In this document: piece by piece, positions 29,458-41,045 of the stretch
Layout: each line of letters opens with the position of its first letter
Position numbering within the stretch: position 1 is the first letter of the stretch
Source: Agelas oroides
Taxonomy: Eukaryota > Porifera > Demospongiae > Agelasida > Agelasidae
Direction of reading: 5' to 3'
Assembly: GCA_949130485.1 (NCBI GenBank)
Contig: OX422183.1
Coordinates: 1,299,001 to 1,363,000, forward strand
Length of the DNA: 64,000 nucleotides
Position numbers and translations under genes: made by a program
Notes under the pieces: model-generated
What the model was told of the DNA's origin: nothing
The model's input: the letters and a program-made list of their open reading frames with translations, nothing else
Databases searched by the model: none

Positions 29458-30596
29458 GAACAAGGCCGTTTTCACATTGTGTATCTCATGTCCATAATCA
29501 GCACAGTCTGTGGTCTGGGAACAAGGCCACTTTCACATAATACACCTCATGCCCATACTCCACCCTCTCATGCAGTACAGTCTGTGGTCTGGGAGCAAGG
29601 CCACTTTCACATAATACACCTCATGCCCATACTCCACCCTCTCATGCAGCACAGTCTGTGGTCTGGGAACACAGTCTGTGGTCTGGGAGCAAGGCCACTT
29701 TCACATAGTACACCTCATGCCCATACTCCACCCTCTCATGCAGCACAGTCTGTGGTCTGGGAACAAGGCCACTTTCACATAATACACCTCATGCCCATAC
29801 TCCACCCTCTCATGCAGCACAGTCTGTGGTCTGGGAACAAGGCCACTTTCACATAGTACACCTCATACCCATACTCCACCCTCTCATGCAGCACAGTCTG
29901 TGGTCTGGGAGCAAGGCCACTTTCACATAGTACACCTCATGCCCATACTCCACCCTCTCATGCAGCACAGTCTGTGGTCTGGGAACAAGGCCACTTTCAC
30001 ATAATACACCTCATGCCCATACTCCACCCTCTCATGCAGCACAGTCTGTGGTCTGGGAACAAGGCCACTTTCACATAGTACACCTCATACCCATACTCCA
30101 CCCTCTCATGCAGCACAGTCTGTGGTCTGGGAACAAGGCCACTTTCACATAATACACCTCATGCCCATACTCCACCCTCTCATGCAGCACAGTCTGTGGT
30201 CTGGGAACACAGTCTGTGGTCTGGGAGCAAGGCCACTTTCACATAGTACACCTCATACCCATACTCCACCCTCTCATGCAGCACAGTCTGTGGTCTGGGA
30301 ACACAGTCTGTGGTCTGGGAACAAGGCCACTTTCACATAGTACACCTCATGCCCATACTCCACCCTCTCATGCAGCACAGTCTGTGGTCTGGGAACACAG
30401 TCTGTGGTCTGGGAACAAGGCCACTTTCACATAGTACACCTCATGCCCATACTCCACCCTCTCATGCAGCACAGTCTGTGATCTGGGAGCACAGTCTGTG
30501 GTCTGGGAGCAAGGCCACTTTCACATAGTACACCTCATACCCATACTCCACCCTCTCATGCAGCACAGTCTGTGGTCTGCGAGCAAGGCCAGCCTT
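29458..30596. repeat. 74/94-bp minisatellite, unit 2 (about 13 repeats)
   Basis: Expanded form of the unit 1 array. The long repeats with the 20-bp extension cluster toward the right end, giving a run of alternating phases. Confidence 0.9.
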
Positions 30597-31423
30597 TCGG
30601 TAGCCTCAATTCACATGCCAAATGTGTGCAGCTTTATGTAATAATGGCAAGCTTGCTCCCTCCTATACAGGGGAAGGGTGTGTGGTTAATTTGACTAGGT
30701 GGGTGGGGCTGACATTTGAAGTGCACTCTGTGGTTTTGTCTTTGCATCCAATAACACTCGGGTTGTGCAGCCGCAGAGAACAAGCTCCATCCATGCATGC
30801 AGGAATGGGGTGTGTGGATAAATACCATTTTACCTAGCCTCCTCCCCATGCATGCAGAAAACACAGGGAGGAGCCTGGGTACAAGGCTGGTTAAATACAA
30901 AACACAAGTATAGGGTGGAGCTGACGTAGTCTTGTAAGCCACACCCTCTGCAGAGAGAGAGATGAGTCTGTGCAGCTTGTGAGACTAGAGTTGACTGTTT
31001 TGAATTTTCTGTAGCCTCGTAGCCAGGCAATTACAAACAGCAACTTACACCTTCATTTGTAGCAAAACATAGTTCTAAAAAAATACATGGTGATATTTAC
31101 GTGGAAGAGAATTCCAGTCCTTAGCTCCCAAAAACTCAAATATGCATATGTATTAGGCCAATGAAATTACTCCAATCAGATTTATGCGCCTATCAATGGT
31201 ATGCCCGGCGTTGCCCGCCTGGGACGGATGTTGGAGAAAGGAAGGGGATTTGCCATCAGAATCTTCCTCAAGGGTTGGTACTTAGTTGGGATTTCCCAAT
31301 CCACTCAAATGGCATACATATTCTCCTTCATTGTGTTAAATGTCATTGGAAAATTCTTTGTGAATTCCACAAATACCCATATCTCCCTGTCACACACTAT
31401 GCACAACATGGGGTATTTGTAGG

Positions 31424-31791
31424 AGATATGTAGGGGATGGTATGTAGGTTTGTACCCCAAGTATGGGGGAGATATGTAGGGGATGGTATGTAGGTTTGTA
31501 CCCCAAGTATGGGGGAGATATGTAGGGGATGGTATGTAGGTTTGTACCCCAAGTATGGGGGAGATATGTAGGGGATGGTATGTAGGTTTGTACCCCAAGT
31601 ATGGGGGAGATATGTAGGGGATGGTATGTAGGTTTGTACCCCAAGTATGGGGGAGATATGTAGGGGATGGTATGTAGGTTTGTACCCCAAGTATGGGGGA
31701 GATATGTAGGGGATGGTATGTAGGTTTGTACCCCAAGTATGGGGGAGATATGTAGGGGATGGTATGTAGGTTTGTACCCCAAGTATGGGGG
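31424..31791. repeat. 46-bp minisatellite, 8 copies, unit 2
   Basis: Same repeat as unit 1; 368 bp = 8 x 46. Confidence 0.97.
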
Positions 31792-32088
31792 CTTATTCCA
31801 TTGGGATATATCAATTCCCCTCCTACCCCCCCCCATCAAGCCCCAGGCATACCACTGATAGGCGCATAAACTGGAACTTCCAAGTGAACTTTTAACAGTT
31901 GCAATACATCTGAAATTAGGAGAGAATAGTTTATTTGGAATTGTGGTATCTTCATGTCCAACGCAGCAGTCAAATAGCGGATAGCAAATAAGCTCCCAAC
32001 AGTGCATGTACGTACAATCAACGAACCACATCTCCCTTATAAAAACAGGCCTAGATGTTATGCAAAGTCACCCACTGCACAGGACACC

Positions 32089-32339
32089 CAGAGGAGGTCG
32101 GACACGGTTGAACTTTACTAATTAAAATGGCTGAGGTCACACTAATTGATTTTTCGTATTTCAACAGACTAGTTCGCTCGACTTTTACTGAGGGGGGCCC
32201 CAGTTTTCAAATCAAGATTCAAGGCTGGGGCAAGTCATAGAAAAAGCTAAAAAGCTTTCTACCTAGCAATATCCAAGATCAATTAGTGTGACCTCAGCCG
32301 TTTTAATTAGTAAAGTTCAACCGTGTCCGACCTCCTCTG
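32089..32339. mobile_element. Mutator-like MITE (251 bp), unit 2
   Basis: Counterpart of 13720-13970 with the same 9-bp duplication. Confidence 0.85.
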
Positions 32340-32538
32340 CAGGACACCCTGCACAGGCAAGGTGCTCTAATTATCCGTGTACGTGGGGCATACTGCGCAT
32401 GCTCGAAAAAATGTCGTGGCAGGACAAAGTCAAAGACGAGTTGCTGAATGCATGAAGTGTATCCCAGGAATTTTGTAGCGTGTTACGCTGATTTACAGCG
32501 CCGGTAACAACGGAGGATAGTTTTAATAGAACTCGAAA

Positions 32539-32670
32539 ATGGTAAGTGGGGCTAAAGGTGGGTATGACGTTGTCCAGGTAGCTACTGTTCTAATTAGTCC
32601 CCACCCTCATGACCATGTGTTCATGTTTAGGTGCTGCTGGCAGCCGCTATATGCACGAAGCAGGGAAAGG
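32539..32670 (+). CDS. ARCN1: Coatomer subunit delta, first two coding exons, unit 2
   Basis: ATG at 32539-32541, exon 2 at 32631-32670; same peptide and splice sites as unit 1. The following ~5.4 kb to the 5' UTR of the next TRIM gene shows no further coatomer exon. Confidence 0.68.
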
Positions 32671-34379
32671 GTGAGTCAGTAGGATGTGTAGTATTGCAAA
32701 TGGTAGTATTACAGATCATGTTCATTTCATACCCAGCATGTCTTTGGGAACTTTCAGTGGCTCCTACATAAATGAAGATAACTAGGTTCTCTGTCGCTAG
32801 TTTAGAATCAGAAACCTTTTAGGTGACATTTCAACTGAATGCTTCAGTTGTTATCAGGGGAAAGGACTTTTCCTCTGATGACGGCAGAAGAGTCTGGGTA
32901 GTAAAGAGACAGGGATCGGAATGGAACGAAGATTTCTGTTACCAATTTGAAATTGGAGATGATTTTGTCATTGTTTCGGCTGAACTTGATTACTGCAATC
33001 AGGGCAAATGTGTACACACCATTCGTGTATGCGTGTACCCTTGGTGACCTGCATACTACAACTAACAGCCTATGCTTGAATTTCAATTTGAAATTTATGG
33101 TAAGTGGTCGGCCCAAGTAAGCATGCCAACAAGCAAGCACACATTTTGTACACATACAAGTGTACAATGCAGTCATTCTAGTGTGGGGCTCACTCAGACT
33201 GACACCAATTATGGTGCATGATGCACCTAGCCTTGTTCCCAGGTGCTTGAAAAGGATCGGAGGAAGCACCTGGTACATGTGTATATGTACTGTTTGTGCA
33301 TGTGAAGTTTTTCTGGGAAGCTTGGAAACTTCTGTAGACTCAGTTGAACCTTTTTCACCAGTTAGAGAAACAATTTTTTAATCCAACGTTTCAATTACAC
33401 TTTGGTAATCTTCATCATAAGATTACCAAAGTGTAATTGAAATTTTGGATAAGTTGGTCTCGTTCCCATGCCTCTGGCCAGGTTTACCGTGCCGGACTGG
33501 GAATGAAACTAGTCAAGAAAGTCAGTCCAGTGATACTAAGTACTGCACCGTCCATAACTTCATGATAGCCTTTACAGTCAAAAAACGTAGCCTCATTCCC
33601 GGGCCCTCGCCCAGCTTCCCGTCGCTTGCAGTACGGTAAAGCGGGAGAGGCCTCGTTCCCAGGCCCCGCCCAGCTTTCTGCAAGCGACGGAAAGCTGCGC
33701 GGGGCCTGGGTACCGTATTGCAAGCAACGGAAAGCTGCGCGGAGCCTGGGAATGAGGCTACAAAAACGACATGCAAAACAACTTCTAAATATAGCCTACA
33801 GCCTATGCAAAACTCTCAAAGTTATCGTGATATAGGCCCCATGTTATCACGATAATCTCTAGCCTCGTCCCCAGGCCACTCCCAGGTTTTATCTCGCAGC
33901 TGTGGAGAAAACTCGCAAGATAAAATCTGGGAGTGGCCTGGGGACGAGGCTAGATAATCTCAGCATCACTCACATCACTGTAGGCCTCTGTCAACAGCGG
34001 TTTGTCCATGAAATAACGTTCGCTACAAGGTTCAGCCATAGAAAAAAGAAAGGGCGGGGGTATATTATCTATGGTTCCGCACCACCCACAACAAAAAATA
34101 GTACTTGCAACGTTGGTCTAGATTCCGTTCTTGCACTTTATTGCAATCTGTTTTTCAATACGTTTCCTAGTCCGTTCCGTGTTTTAGTCCTGTCCGTTCC
34201 AGATGAATATAAAATTCTCAGATTTAGTGACCACTCACTCAAACTCACACCACAACAATGAATGTTACATTATTTCAAACTGCCAATCTCTTTGGCTGAA
34301 GACTGAACTTCTGTTACAGTAGTGGGGATCACAGGGAGTCTTCACTGTTCTATTGTTACTTGTGAGGGGTTAACTTTGT

Positions 34380-34887
34380 TTAACTCTTTAACAACCGTAG
34401 GCTATTTACTGGAAGTGTTTATTAGGCTATGGATACCTTCCATGGTCCGTATTTTCACTTCTGCTTGGAGCTAGCACTGGAAACTTGACTCAAAGCTTTA
34501 TTGACACATTCTCTGTAGGTTCATGACCTTGGACACACCCACTCATTAGCGAGCGTTCAATAGTCAGGGCCCTCCAACCAGAGAACACTCCTCCGGACTA
34601 AAAGCTGCCTAAAATGCCAGAAATGGAGTCCCTACAAGGTGAAAGGAGTGTTTTCTACGCCCGTTTGTGCAAGAAAGCAGACAAATGGCCCACCCGGCAT
34701 TGACCAAGGCTTTTCTACAGGCAGCTGCAACCGCCGCCATGCACTGTCAGCCAGAGCAGTGCACCCACCCACCTCCCCCTGTCCCACCCTTTCTGCTAGT
34801 ACAAAACCTATCTGGATTGCGCCAACTGATAACATGCGGCCAAAATCTGACGACGCCATATGGCGTCATCGGTTGGTAAAGGGTTAA
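34380..34887. mobile_element. piggyBac-like MITE across the unit 2/3 boundary
   Basis: Counterpart of 16904-17411, same 508-bp length and TTAA flanks. Confidence 0.6.
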
Positions 34888-35981
34888 CGGACACCTCTCA
34901 GCAGGTGAGATCTACTGTGCAACACTTAACACTTCAATACTTTAGCAACCCCTGAATAGCAAACATCCTGCTACTCCATGTAACAAACACTAAACTGTGT
35001 ACTAGAAAATGTTGAATATTGTGGGGGGGAGCGTGAGCAAGCAGCTACTATGGCTACACATGAATAGACTAAGCTTCACGCTGAATCATGAGCTGAATTA
35101 TTAGCGTTTATGAGAGCCGTTTATGCATGGCCTTACCTGAAACAGTCTCAAACCGGCGTGTCATGATAATTTGTATGGTCTGCGAGCAGCTTGCCGTTAA
35201 TGGTCGCTCCATAGCTGTCGTGACAAACAAGAAGTAAGTTGCGGTATGCGCTTCAACTTGAGGTGTCTCCGCTACGGTTGCCGACGCTGCACTCTGGCAG
35301 TAGTAGCCCAACATTGCCCTTACCTACTGACTCAGCATTGAAGTGCACGAGGCCAACGTTCAATTTTCGGGAAAAATTTATGCGCATTTAGAATTTACGG
35401 TATATGGCCACAAATACACAAACAAACAAACCAACATACACACGCATCTTGCAATGCAGTCCGACTAGTGTGGGGCTCGCTCATCCCAACAAACAATAAC
35501 CTCCATTAGGTGGACGCTTGTCGACATCTTCTGCCAGATTGTTCATCAACACTTTTGGATAGCTACTTTTTATCTTCTCTCAAAAGAACAAGCTGGAAGC
35601 CTTTCTTTCTGGCATCTGTCCAAGTTCCAAACGTTCACAAAGCAAACTTACTGCTCGTTGTTCAGGACAAAGAATGCATATGTGAAATGTGATTGGTGAC
35701 CCCTTCCCTCTCAGTCTACCTAGGTACGTAGATGTCATTCACATGATTCAATGGACCAGACCTTCCTCCTTTGTTTTTTGTGCACTGTAAACAAACAAAA
35801 ACCGGACGGTGTGAAGGCCTGGGAATGAGGCTACCTTCTCTCCTTTTATTATCTAACTGACATTTCTTTGTGCCATGGTTTTTCTGTTTTATTTCACCCC
35901 TCGTCCATTCCTCAGCAACGAATAGTGACCTTTGACCTATGAGCCTAGTTGTAATAATGTGTAACCGGGCTGTGTCTGCAA

Positions 35982-36551
35982 TAGCCTCGTTCCCAGGCTC
36001 TTGTGCGGGGGAGGAGGAAAGAGAGCCTGGTACACACTGTTCGCGCATGCGCCAAATTCCCTTGGTAACCTGCATACTACTCCGCTACACTAAAATTACA
36101 GTCAATTTCTGTTTACCTTCTGAAAGGCTGCACTGCCTGGTTATACTCCCTGTGGGATACATACGGGCGGTTTTGAAGTCAAAAACAATATCGCTTTGAT
36201 GGTAACGGTCTGCACTGCTTCGTTCGAGGCGATCGGTAAACTTCAAAGGGAAAGATTGCATCAGTCACGTGCCGCAGCGTTTAGCTGGAATGGACAAACG
36301 CGTGGACAATTCCTGCAAGCGAAGAGCTGAGTACCTTCGTCGCTCCCTCGTCATCGTGTACACAGAGCGTGGTCAGTGGCAGGCATCTTTCATACGGGAG
36401 AAGTCGGAGTGCCTTGCGGAGGTTAGTTTAACGGAGCAGATTTTACGGAAATTTCCAAATTCCCAGAAATCCTGGTGGAACTGAGCATGCGCAAACAGTG
36501 TGTACCAGGCTCTTTTCTCCCCGCCCACGCACGAGCCTGGGAACGAGGCTA
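35982..36551. mobile_element. Mutator-like MITE (570 bp), unit 3
   Basis: Counterpart of 1136-1705, with the same TIRs and internal frame as unit 1. Confidence 0.75.
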
Positions 36552-37602
36552 TGTCCGCAATTGTGTATCTATGGCTACGATGTTCAAGTCAAACGATAAT
36601 GCAGCCTAATGAAAGAATCAAGTTCGTTTCACATCTTTCAGGTATGCAGATGATACTTTAAGTGCTGTTTTCATTGTTTCTCTCATTAAACTGGCCAAGA
36701 AATGGGCAGTTAAGACACACACACACACACAACCAGACAATCCTTCTTGCACATGTGTGCACAGGGTAATTACTGTACTGGACACCTTTTCTTTTTGAAC
36801 CTTTATTGTGTGTGTATCTATGCTCCTTGCTTGCGGCCATGTACTTCAAATTTCAAATGAGTGTATTCAAGTATTTACAAAGATCAATCTCGTGAACCTG
36901 AGCATGTGAAGGCCCTGGTGAAGGCCAATGGAGGGCTACTTGATGCATCATCTCACTGTTATCTACCTGGCCTGTGATGTGTGTTGCTGATTTGTGTAAC
37001 TCATCTGCTCCAGTGTAGCTGTTGACTGAAGCACATGACTATGTTATGTTTCAGACCTACTGACCTACTACGTGAACAAATGTACTTATTTACTAGGGGG
37101 AATGTAGAACATTGTGGGGCGAGCGTGAGCAAGCAATGCACTACAGCATTGACTGTTGTGTAGCAGCACACCTAGCCCTGTGAATACCCAGGCCTCGTAG
37201 CAGTTGATCTCGTGCCCAGACCTGGGGCAGGGCACCGCTTAAATAGATCATAGAGATATACGGAATCACGTACGTACTGTACATACATATATATATATAT
37301 ACATATCGACAATCCTCCAGCAAACTCGCCAGTGTGGGGCTCGCTCACGCTCACCCCAATTACGCTCTGTGGTCTCATCCCAAACCATTCTCTAAATGAG
37401 ACTACCTATATGCTATGAGTCTCATTCCAGATCCTTCATTTAGTCTGGGAATGAGTATGCACAAGTACAGAGGAGGAATAGCAGTGAACCGAGTCAAGAG
37501 CAGACTGTTCAAGACAGCTGACTTTGCATGCACATCACGTTTTAATTTTTGAGTCTCATTCCTGATCCTTCTTCTAGTCTGGGAATGAGTATGCACAAGT
37601 AC

Positions 37603-38109
37603 TAGCCTCGTCCCCAGGCCACTCCCAGATTTTATCTCGCAGTCTAGTCTCGTGCCCAGCCCCTCCCCGCACGTGCGAGAAAGAGGGTCTGGTATTCTGA
37701 ACGACTGTTCTTGTCACATGGGGCAGGGTATTTCCCCGATCTGAGAGCTCGAATCAGATTCTAGAACGCATAATTATATGTGCATGACGTAAGCGATCGT
37801 ATTTTGAACCGAATTGGAGGTAGAAAAACTTACCTCGCAGCTCGTTTTCAGCTTTCCCAAGAAACTTTGCCACCTTATCAAGCCTTTGTAAACCATACCG
37901 TGCAGCAGTCTAAGTTGTCAGAAAACTCGGAGTCCCGGATGTAAAATGTAGATATGACATTCTTTACGCTGTAGGCCCCGCCCCATGTGACAAGAAATGT
38001 CGCTCAGAACACCAGACCCTCTTTCCGCTTTTCGGGGGAGGGGTCTGGGGACAAGACTACTTACAGCCGTGGAGAGATAAAAGCTGGGAGTGGCCTGGGG
38101 AGGAGGCTA
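37603..38109. mobile_element. Nested Mutator-like MITEs, unit 3
   Basis: Counterpart of 2757-3263; inner element 37645-38059. Confidence 0.75.
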
Positions 38110-38413
38110 CACAAGTACAACTTACAAACTATATTCACCTATGCACTGATAGGCTGTTGCTAAGCGCTGGTTATTTTATCGCTGGCTAGCCTCATTACCA
38201 TATATGGTAAAGTATGCTACCCACACCAATGAATGACAGATGAGGCTTTATCAGATTTGTGATTGAAGTTGCTTCACAGCCATTTGTCAACTTACTAGCT
38301 GTCAGCTTTTGAAATTTTGTCTCAAGAAGAGTGAGTTTGAGTTTGTGGCTCGCTGGCATCTGGTGTGTACCTACAGTTCAGCTTTATAGTTTCCTATCCT
38401 CGTTTCAGCCACA

Positions 38414-40669
38414 ATGGCCACGCCCCCCACTGTTACTGAACAAGCTCTCAGGAAGCTGGAAGACCAGCTCACTTGTAGTATCTGTCTCAACTCCTACACT
38501 GAACCCAAACTGCTGCAGTGCTTCCATGTGTTTTGCAAACAGTGTCTGGAGCGACTTGTAGTACGTGATCGCCAGGGGATATCGCTTCACTGCCCCAGCT
38601 GCCGTCGATCTACCCTTCTTCCTCCGACAAGTGTTTCAGGCCTCCAAACAGCATTTTACCTCAACAATCTTTTTGAGGTTCGTGATGCCATAGAGAAAGT
38701 GAAAGAGCCACAGAAAACCCAGTGTGAGAAGTGCGAAAAGCGTGTCGCAACCAGTTTCTGCCGCAACTGTGGCCAGTTCATTTGTACATTGTGCACACAA
38801 ATCCACCAAGAGTGGAAAGAATTCTCGTCACACGAGGTTATCACCCTTGACCAACTGGAGGGAGATGTAGCTCAACTCGTTCCTCCAAAGAAGAAGGTAT
38901 TGTTCTGCTCCAAACACTCTACCAAAGAGCTAGATCTCTACTGTGAAACATGCGAAGAACTGATATGTCGTGATTGCACTGTTCGTGTTCACCGAGACCA
39001 CCAGTATGATCTAGTTACCGATGCCTTCCTGAAGCACAAAGAGGTCCTTGTTACAAGTCTGCAACCAGTTGAACAGCAGCTAGACACAGTAACAAAATCA
39101 CTGCGACAGTTAGACACACAGTGCCAGCAAATCACAGACCAGCGTGAAGCTCTTGTAGGGAACATCCACAAAACCATCCGACAGCTACAGGAAGCACTGG
39201 AGGTGAGGAGAACAGAACTCATTGGTCAGCTAGACCATATCACTCAGCAGAAACTGAAAACCCTAGCTGCCCAGAAAGATCAAATTGAGCTAGTTCAAAC
39301 CCAGCTGAGTAGCTGCCTTGATTTCATGAAGGAGAGCCTTCGAACTGGAAGTGAGGGAGAAATCCTGGCCATGAAGAAGCCAGTAGTGAAACAGGTTGAA
39401 GAAATCACAGCCGAGTTCAATACAGATGATTTAGCACCACAAGAACGAGCAGACATCAGGTTCTCAGCTAGCACTCCAGAGCTCACCCGAACATGCCAGC
39501 ATTTTGGCAAGGTCTACTCCCATCCAGTCTCCCCAGAGAGGTGCTATGCAACAGGTAAGGGTCTGGAGGTAGCAACAGTTGGAGAGCAGGCTACCGCAAT
39601 CCTGTATGCTTTGGATGCAGATGGCAAGGAATGTGAACAGCCACTTGTCAACACCAGTTGTGAACTAGTGTTAGACACAGGTGGTCCCACTGTCAAAGCT
39701 GCAATACAGAAGAAGGAGAAGAACAAGTACACGATCAGCTACCAGCCCACCCACAGAGGAAGGCATCAGTTACACCTGAAAGTGGAGGGAGTACCCATCA
39801 GAGGAAGTCCATTTGCTGTAGTTGCAAGGCTCCCTATTCAAAAACTTGGTACTCCTATCAGAACTATTGGTGGTCTTAAATTCCCCTGGGGTGTGGCAGT
39901 CAACCAGAGAGGAGAGATCATAGCGGCAGAGTATGACGGACACTGTATCTCCATCTTCAGTCCAATTGGAGAGAAAATCAGAACATTTGGGAGTAAGGGC
40001 TCTGCTCAGGGACAGTTCGATGGGCCACGTGGTGTTGCTGTTGATGGTGATGGTAGCATACTGGTTGTGGACAGAGGAAACCACCGCATTCAGAAGTTCA
40101 CAGCAGGTGGAAAGTTTCTTACAACAGTAGGTCAGAATGGGAGTAAGCATCTTGAGTTTTCATACCCAACTGGTGTTGCTGTCAATCACAGAAACAGAAA
40201 GGTGTACATTTGTGACAGAGGGAATCACCGCATCCAGATACTGAATGCAGACTTGACATTCTCCAGTAGTTTTGGCAGTTGTGGTAGTGGTGATGGACAG
40301 TTCAACTACCCCTGGGATGTAGCATTAGACAGTACTGGGAATGTTTATGTGGCAGACAGTATTGGCCATTGTATCCAAGTGTTCACAGCAGAGGGAAAGT
40401 TCCTGAGAAAGTTTGGGAAGTATGGCAGTGGTGGTGGAGAACTGAACTGGCCCTCCAGTATTAGCATAGACTCTGATGATATAGTGTATGTGACTGAGGA
40501 TGACAACAATCGTGTTTCCATGTTCACCAGTGAAGGTCAGTTCCTGAGATCATTCGGCACGAAGGGAGAAGGACCAGGACAATTTAAAAACCCTTGTGGA
40601 ATAGCAGTGGACAGAGATGGACTTGTTTATGTTAGTGACCATTACAACAATCGCATACAAATCTTTTAG
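38414..40669 (+). CDS. TRIM-NHL (TRIM2/3/71-like) RING E3 ligase, unit 3
   Basis: 751 residues, identical in protein sequence to the unit 2 copy. Intact ORF with the same start context and 5' UTR intron signals. Identity at this level implies very recent duplication, ongoing conversion, or duplicated haplotypes in the assembly. Confidence 0.93.
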   Translation: MATPPTVTEQALRKLEDQLTCSICLNSYTEPKLLQCFHVFCKQCLERLVVRDRQGISLHCPSCRRSTLLPPTSVSGLQTAFYLNNLFEVRDAIEKVKEPQKTQCEKCEKRVATSFCRNCGQFICTLCTQIHQEWKEFSSHEVITLDQLEGDVAQLVPPKKKVLFCSKHSTKELDLYCETCEELICRDCTVRVHRDHQYDLVTDAFLKHKEVLVTSLQPVEQQLDTVTKSLRQLDTQCQQITDQREALVGNIHKTIRQLQEALEVRRTELIGQLDHITQQKLKTLAAQKDQIELVQTQLSSCLDFMKESLRTGSEGEILAMKKPVVKQVEEITAEFNTDDLAPQERADIRFSASTPELTRTCQHFGKVYSHPVSPERCYATGKGLEVATVGEQATAILYALDADGKECEQPLVNTSCELVLDTGGPTVKAAIQKKEKNKYTISYQPTHRGRHQLHLKVEGVPIRGSPFAVVARLPIQKLGTPIRTIGGLKFPWGVAVNQRGEIIAAEYDGHCISIFSPIGEKIRTFGSKGSAQGQFDGPRGVAVDGDGSILVVDRGNHRIQKFTAGGKFLTTVGQNGSKHLEFSYPTGVAVNHRNRKVYICDRGNHRIQILNADLTFSSSFGSCGSGDGQFNYPWDVALDSTGNVYVADSIGHCIQVFTAEGKFLRKFGKYGSGGGELNWPSSISIDSDDIVYVTEDDNNRVSMFTSEGQFLRSFGTKGEGPGQFKNPCGIAVDRDGLVYVSDHYNNRIQIF

Positions 40670-41045
40670 GATGATGTCATCTGTTGATAGTATTGTGTAT
40701 TGTTGACATGTTGTGCATGAATGTATTGTTTACAGCTTTGGCCTAAATATCTATTACCATATGACAGGTCTCAGTAGCAGCAGTGTTTGTATTGTTATAA
40801 TATTTTGCTATTTTGCAGAAAAAAGATTGCCATTCACAGTCAACAAACCATCCTGGGATTGGAGTTTGGTAGCTGAAGTTCTTCCGAATGTATCACAGGG
40901 TTTAAAATTCTCAGCTGAAGTAGCACTTGGCAACTAGAGTACTCATTTTGTGGGTGTGTATTATTGGAACATAAACAGGGGAGGCCTGGGAACGAGACTA
41001 ATTTCTCTTTATCCCACATTATGGTGTTTGTCTCTATTGTTGTAG

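Larger units (their letters stand above)
17371..34846. repeat. Tandem unit 2 (17,476 bp)
   Basis: Second copy. It is almost identical to unit 3 from the TRIM ORF onward. Upstream of TRIM it has private differences that units 1, 3 and 4 do not share, for example in the exon-like frame at 17632-17838 and a shortened CA repeat near 19240. It has eight 46-bp and thirteen 74-bp minisatellite repeats and an empty hAT site. Confidence 0.97.

Noticed and set aside
29350..29856. 168-codon ORF with HTPPSHAAQSVVWE-type repeats
   Set aside because: Frames across the 74-bp minisatellite.
32844..33278. 144-codon minus-strand ORF present in units 2 and 3
   Set aside because: Low coding character; it overlaps repeat ends (GTGTGGGGCTCACTCA) and is broken in unit 1 by the hAT insertion.
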